In this document: piece after piece, positions 5,393-5,393 of the stretch
Position numbering within the stretch: the stretch's first letter is position 1
Layout: the number at the start of each line of letters is the position of its first letter
Assembly (NCBI GenBank): GCA_016295225.1
Contig: JAEDLP010000113.1
Coordinates: 1 to 5,393 of the forward strand
Origin: Oscillospiraceae bacterium
Lineage (GTDB): Bacteria; Bacillota; Clostridia; Oscillospirales; Oscillospiraceae
Direction of reading: 5' to 3'
Length of the DNA stretch: 5,393 bases
Made by a program: the position numbers and the translations under genes
The notes under the pieces: generated by a model
Seen by the model: the letters and a program-made list of their open reading frames with translations, nothing else
The model's database searches: none
Told to the model about the DNA's origin: nothing

Positions 5393-5393
5393 A

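Overview
The window looks like chromosomal DNA of a G+C-rich Firmicute, most likely a gut-type clostridium (Oscillospiraceae-like). This rests on the strong AGGAGG-type ribosome binding sites, near-universal G/C at third codon positions in the two large genes, sigma-A type promoters, and a typical clostridial tRNA-Ala. The genus cannot be fixed from sequence alone.

Left part (1-3240, minus strand): a two-gene operon read right to left. A good sigma-A promoter (3187-3215) drives a histidine-phosphatase/GNAT-acetyltransferase fusion protein (1963-3141). This overlaps by 4 nt a YgiQ-family radical SAM protein (38-1966) that starts at TTG. A perfect hairpin at 1-31 probably ends the operon. Divergently, on the plus strand, lies a 51-residue glycine-zipper membrane peptide (3289-3444).

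Middle part (3445-3890): a tRNA-Ala(GGC) gene with A/T-rich upstream DNA, promoter and terminator, followed by a strange tRNA-derived repeat. The last 24 nt of the tRNA recur at 3760-3783 with a second, related terminator. A GC-rich 40-nt palindrome interrupts this second copy, and pieces of the tRNA are also present inverted. A 16-bp perfect inverted repeat links the promoter spacer to the 5' end of the tRNA. This has the look of an integration or recombination hot spot.

Right part (3891-5393, minus strand): an A+T-richer accessory cluster of small exported proteins, read right to left. It holds a C-terminal DUF4367-like fragment with no proper start (5033-5341), a 117-residue secreted protein (4592-4945) whose ribosome binding site sits in a long perfect-stem hairpin, a 38-residue exported peptide (4384-4500), and a 166-residue membrane-anchored protein (3891-4391) whose start overlaps the peptide gene by 8 nt. 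Their joint function is unknown. The peptide/anchor pair and the hairpin are the best candidates for something undescribed.
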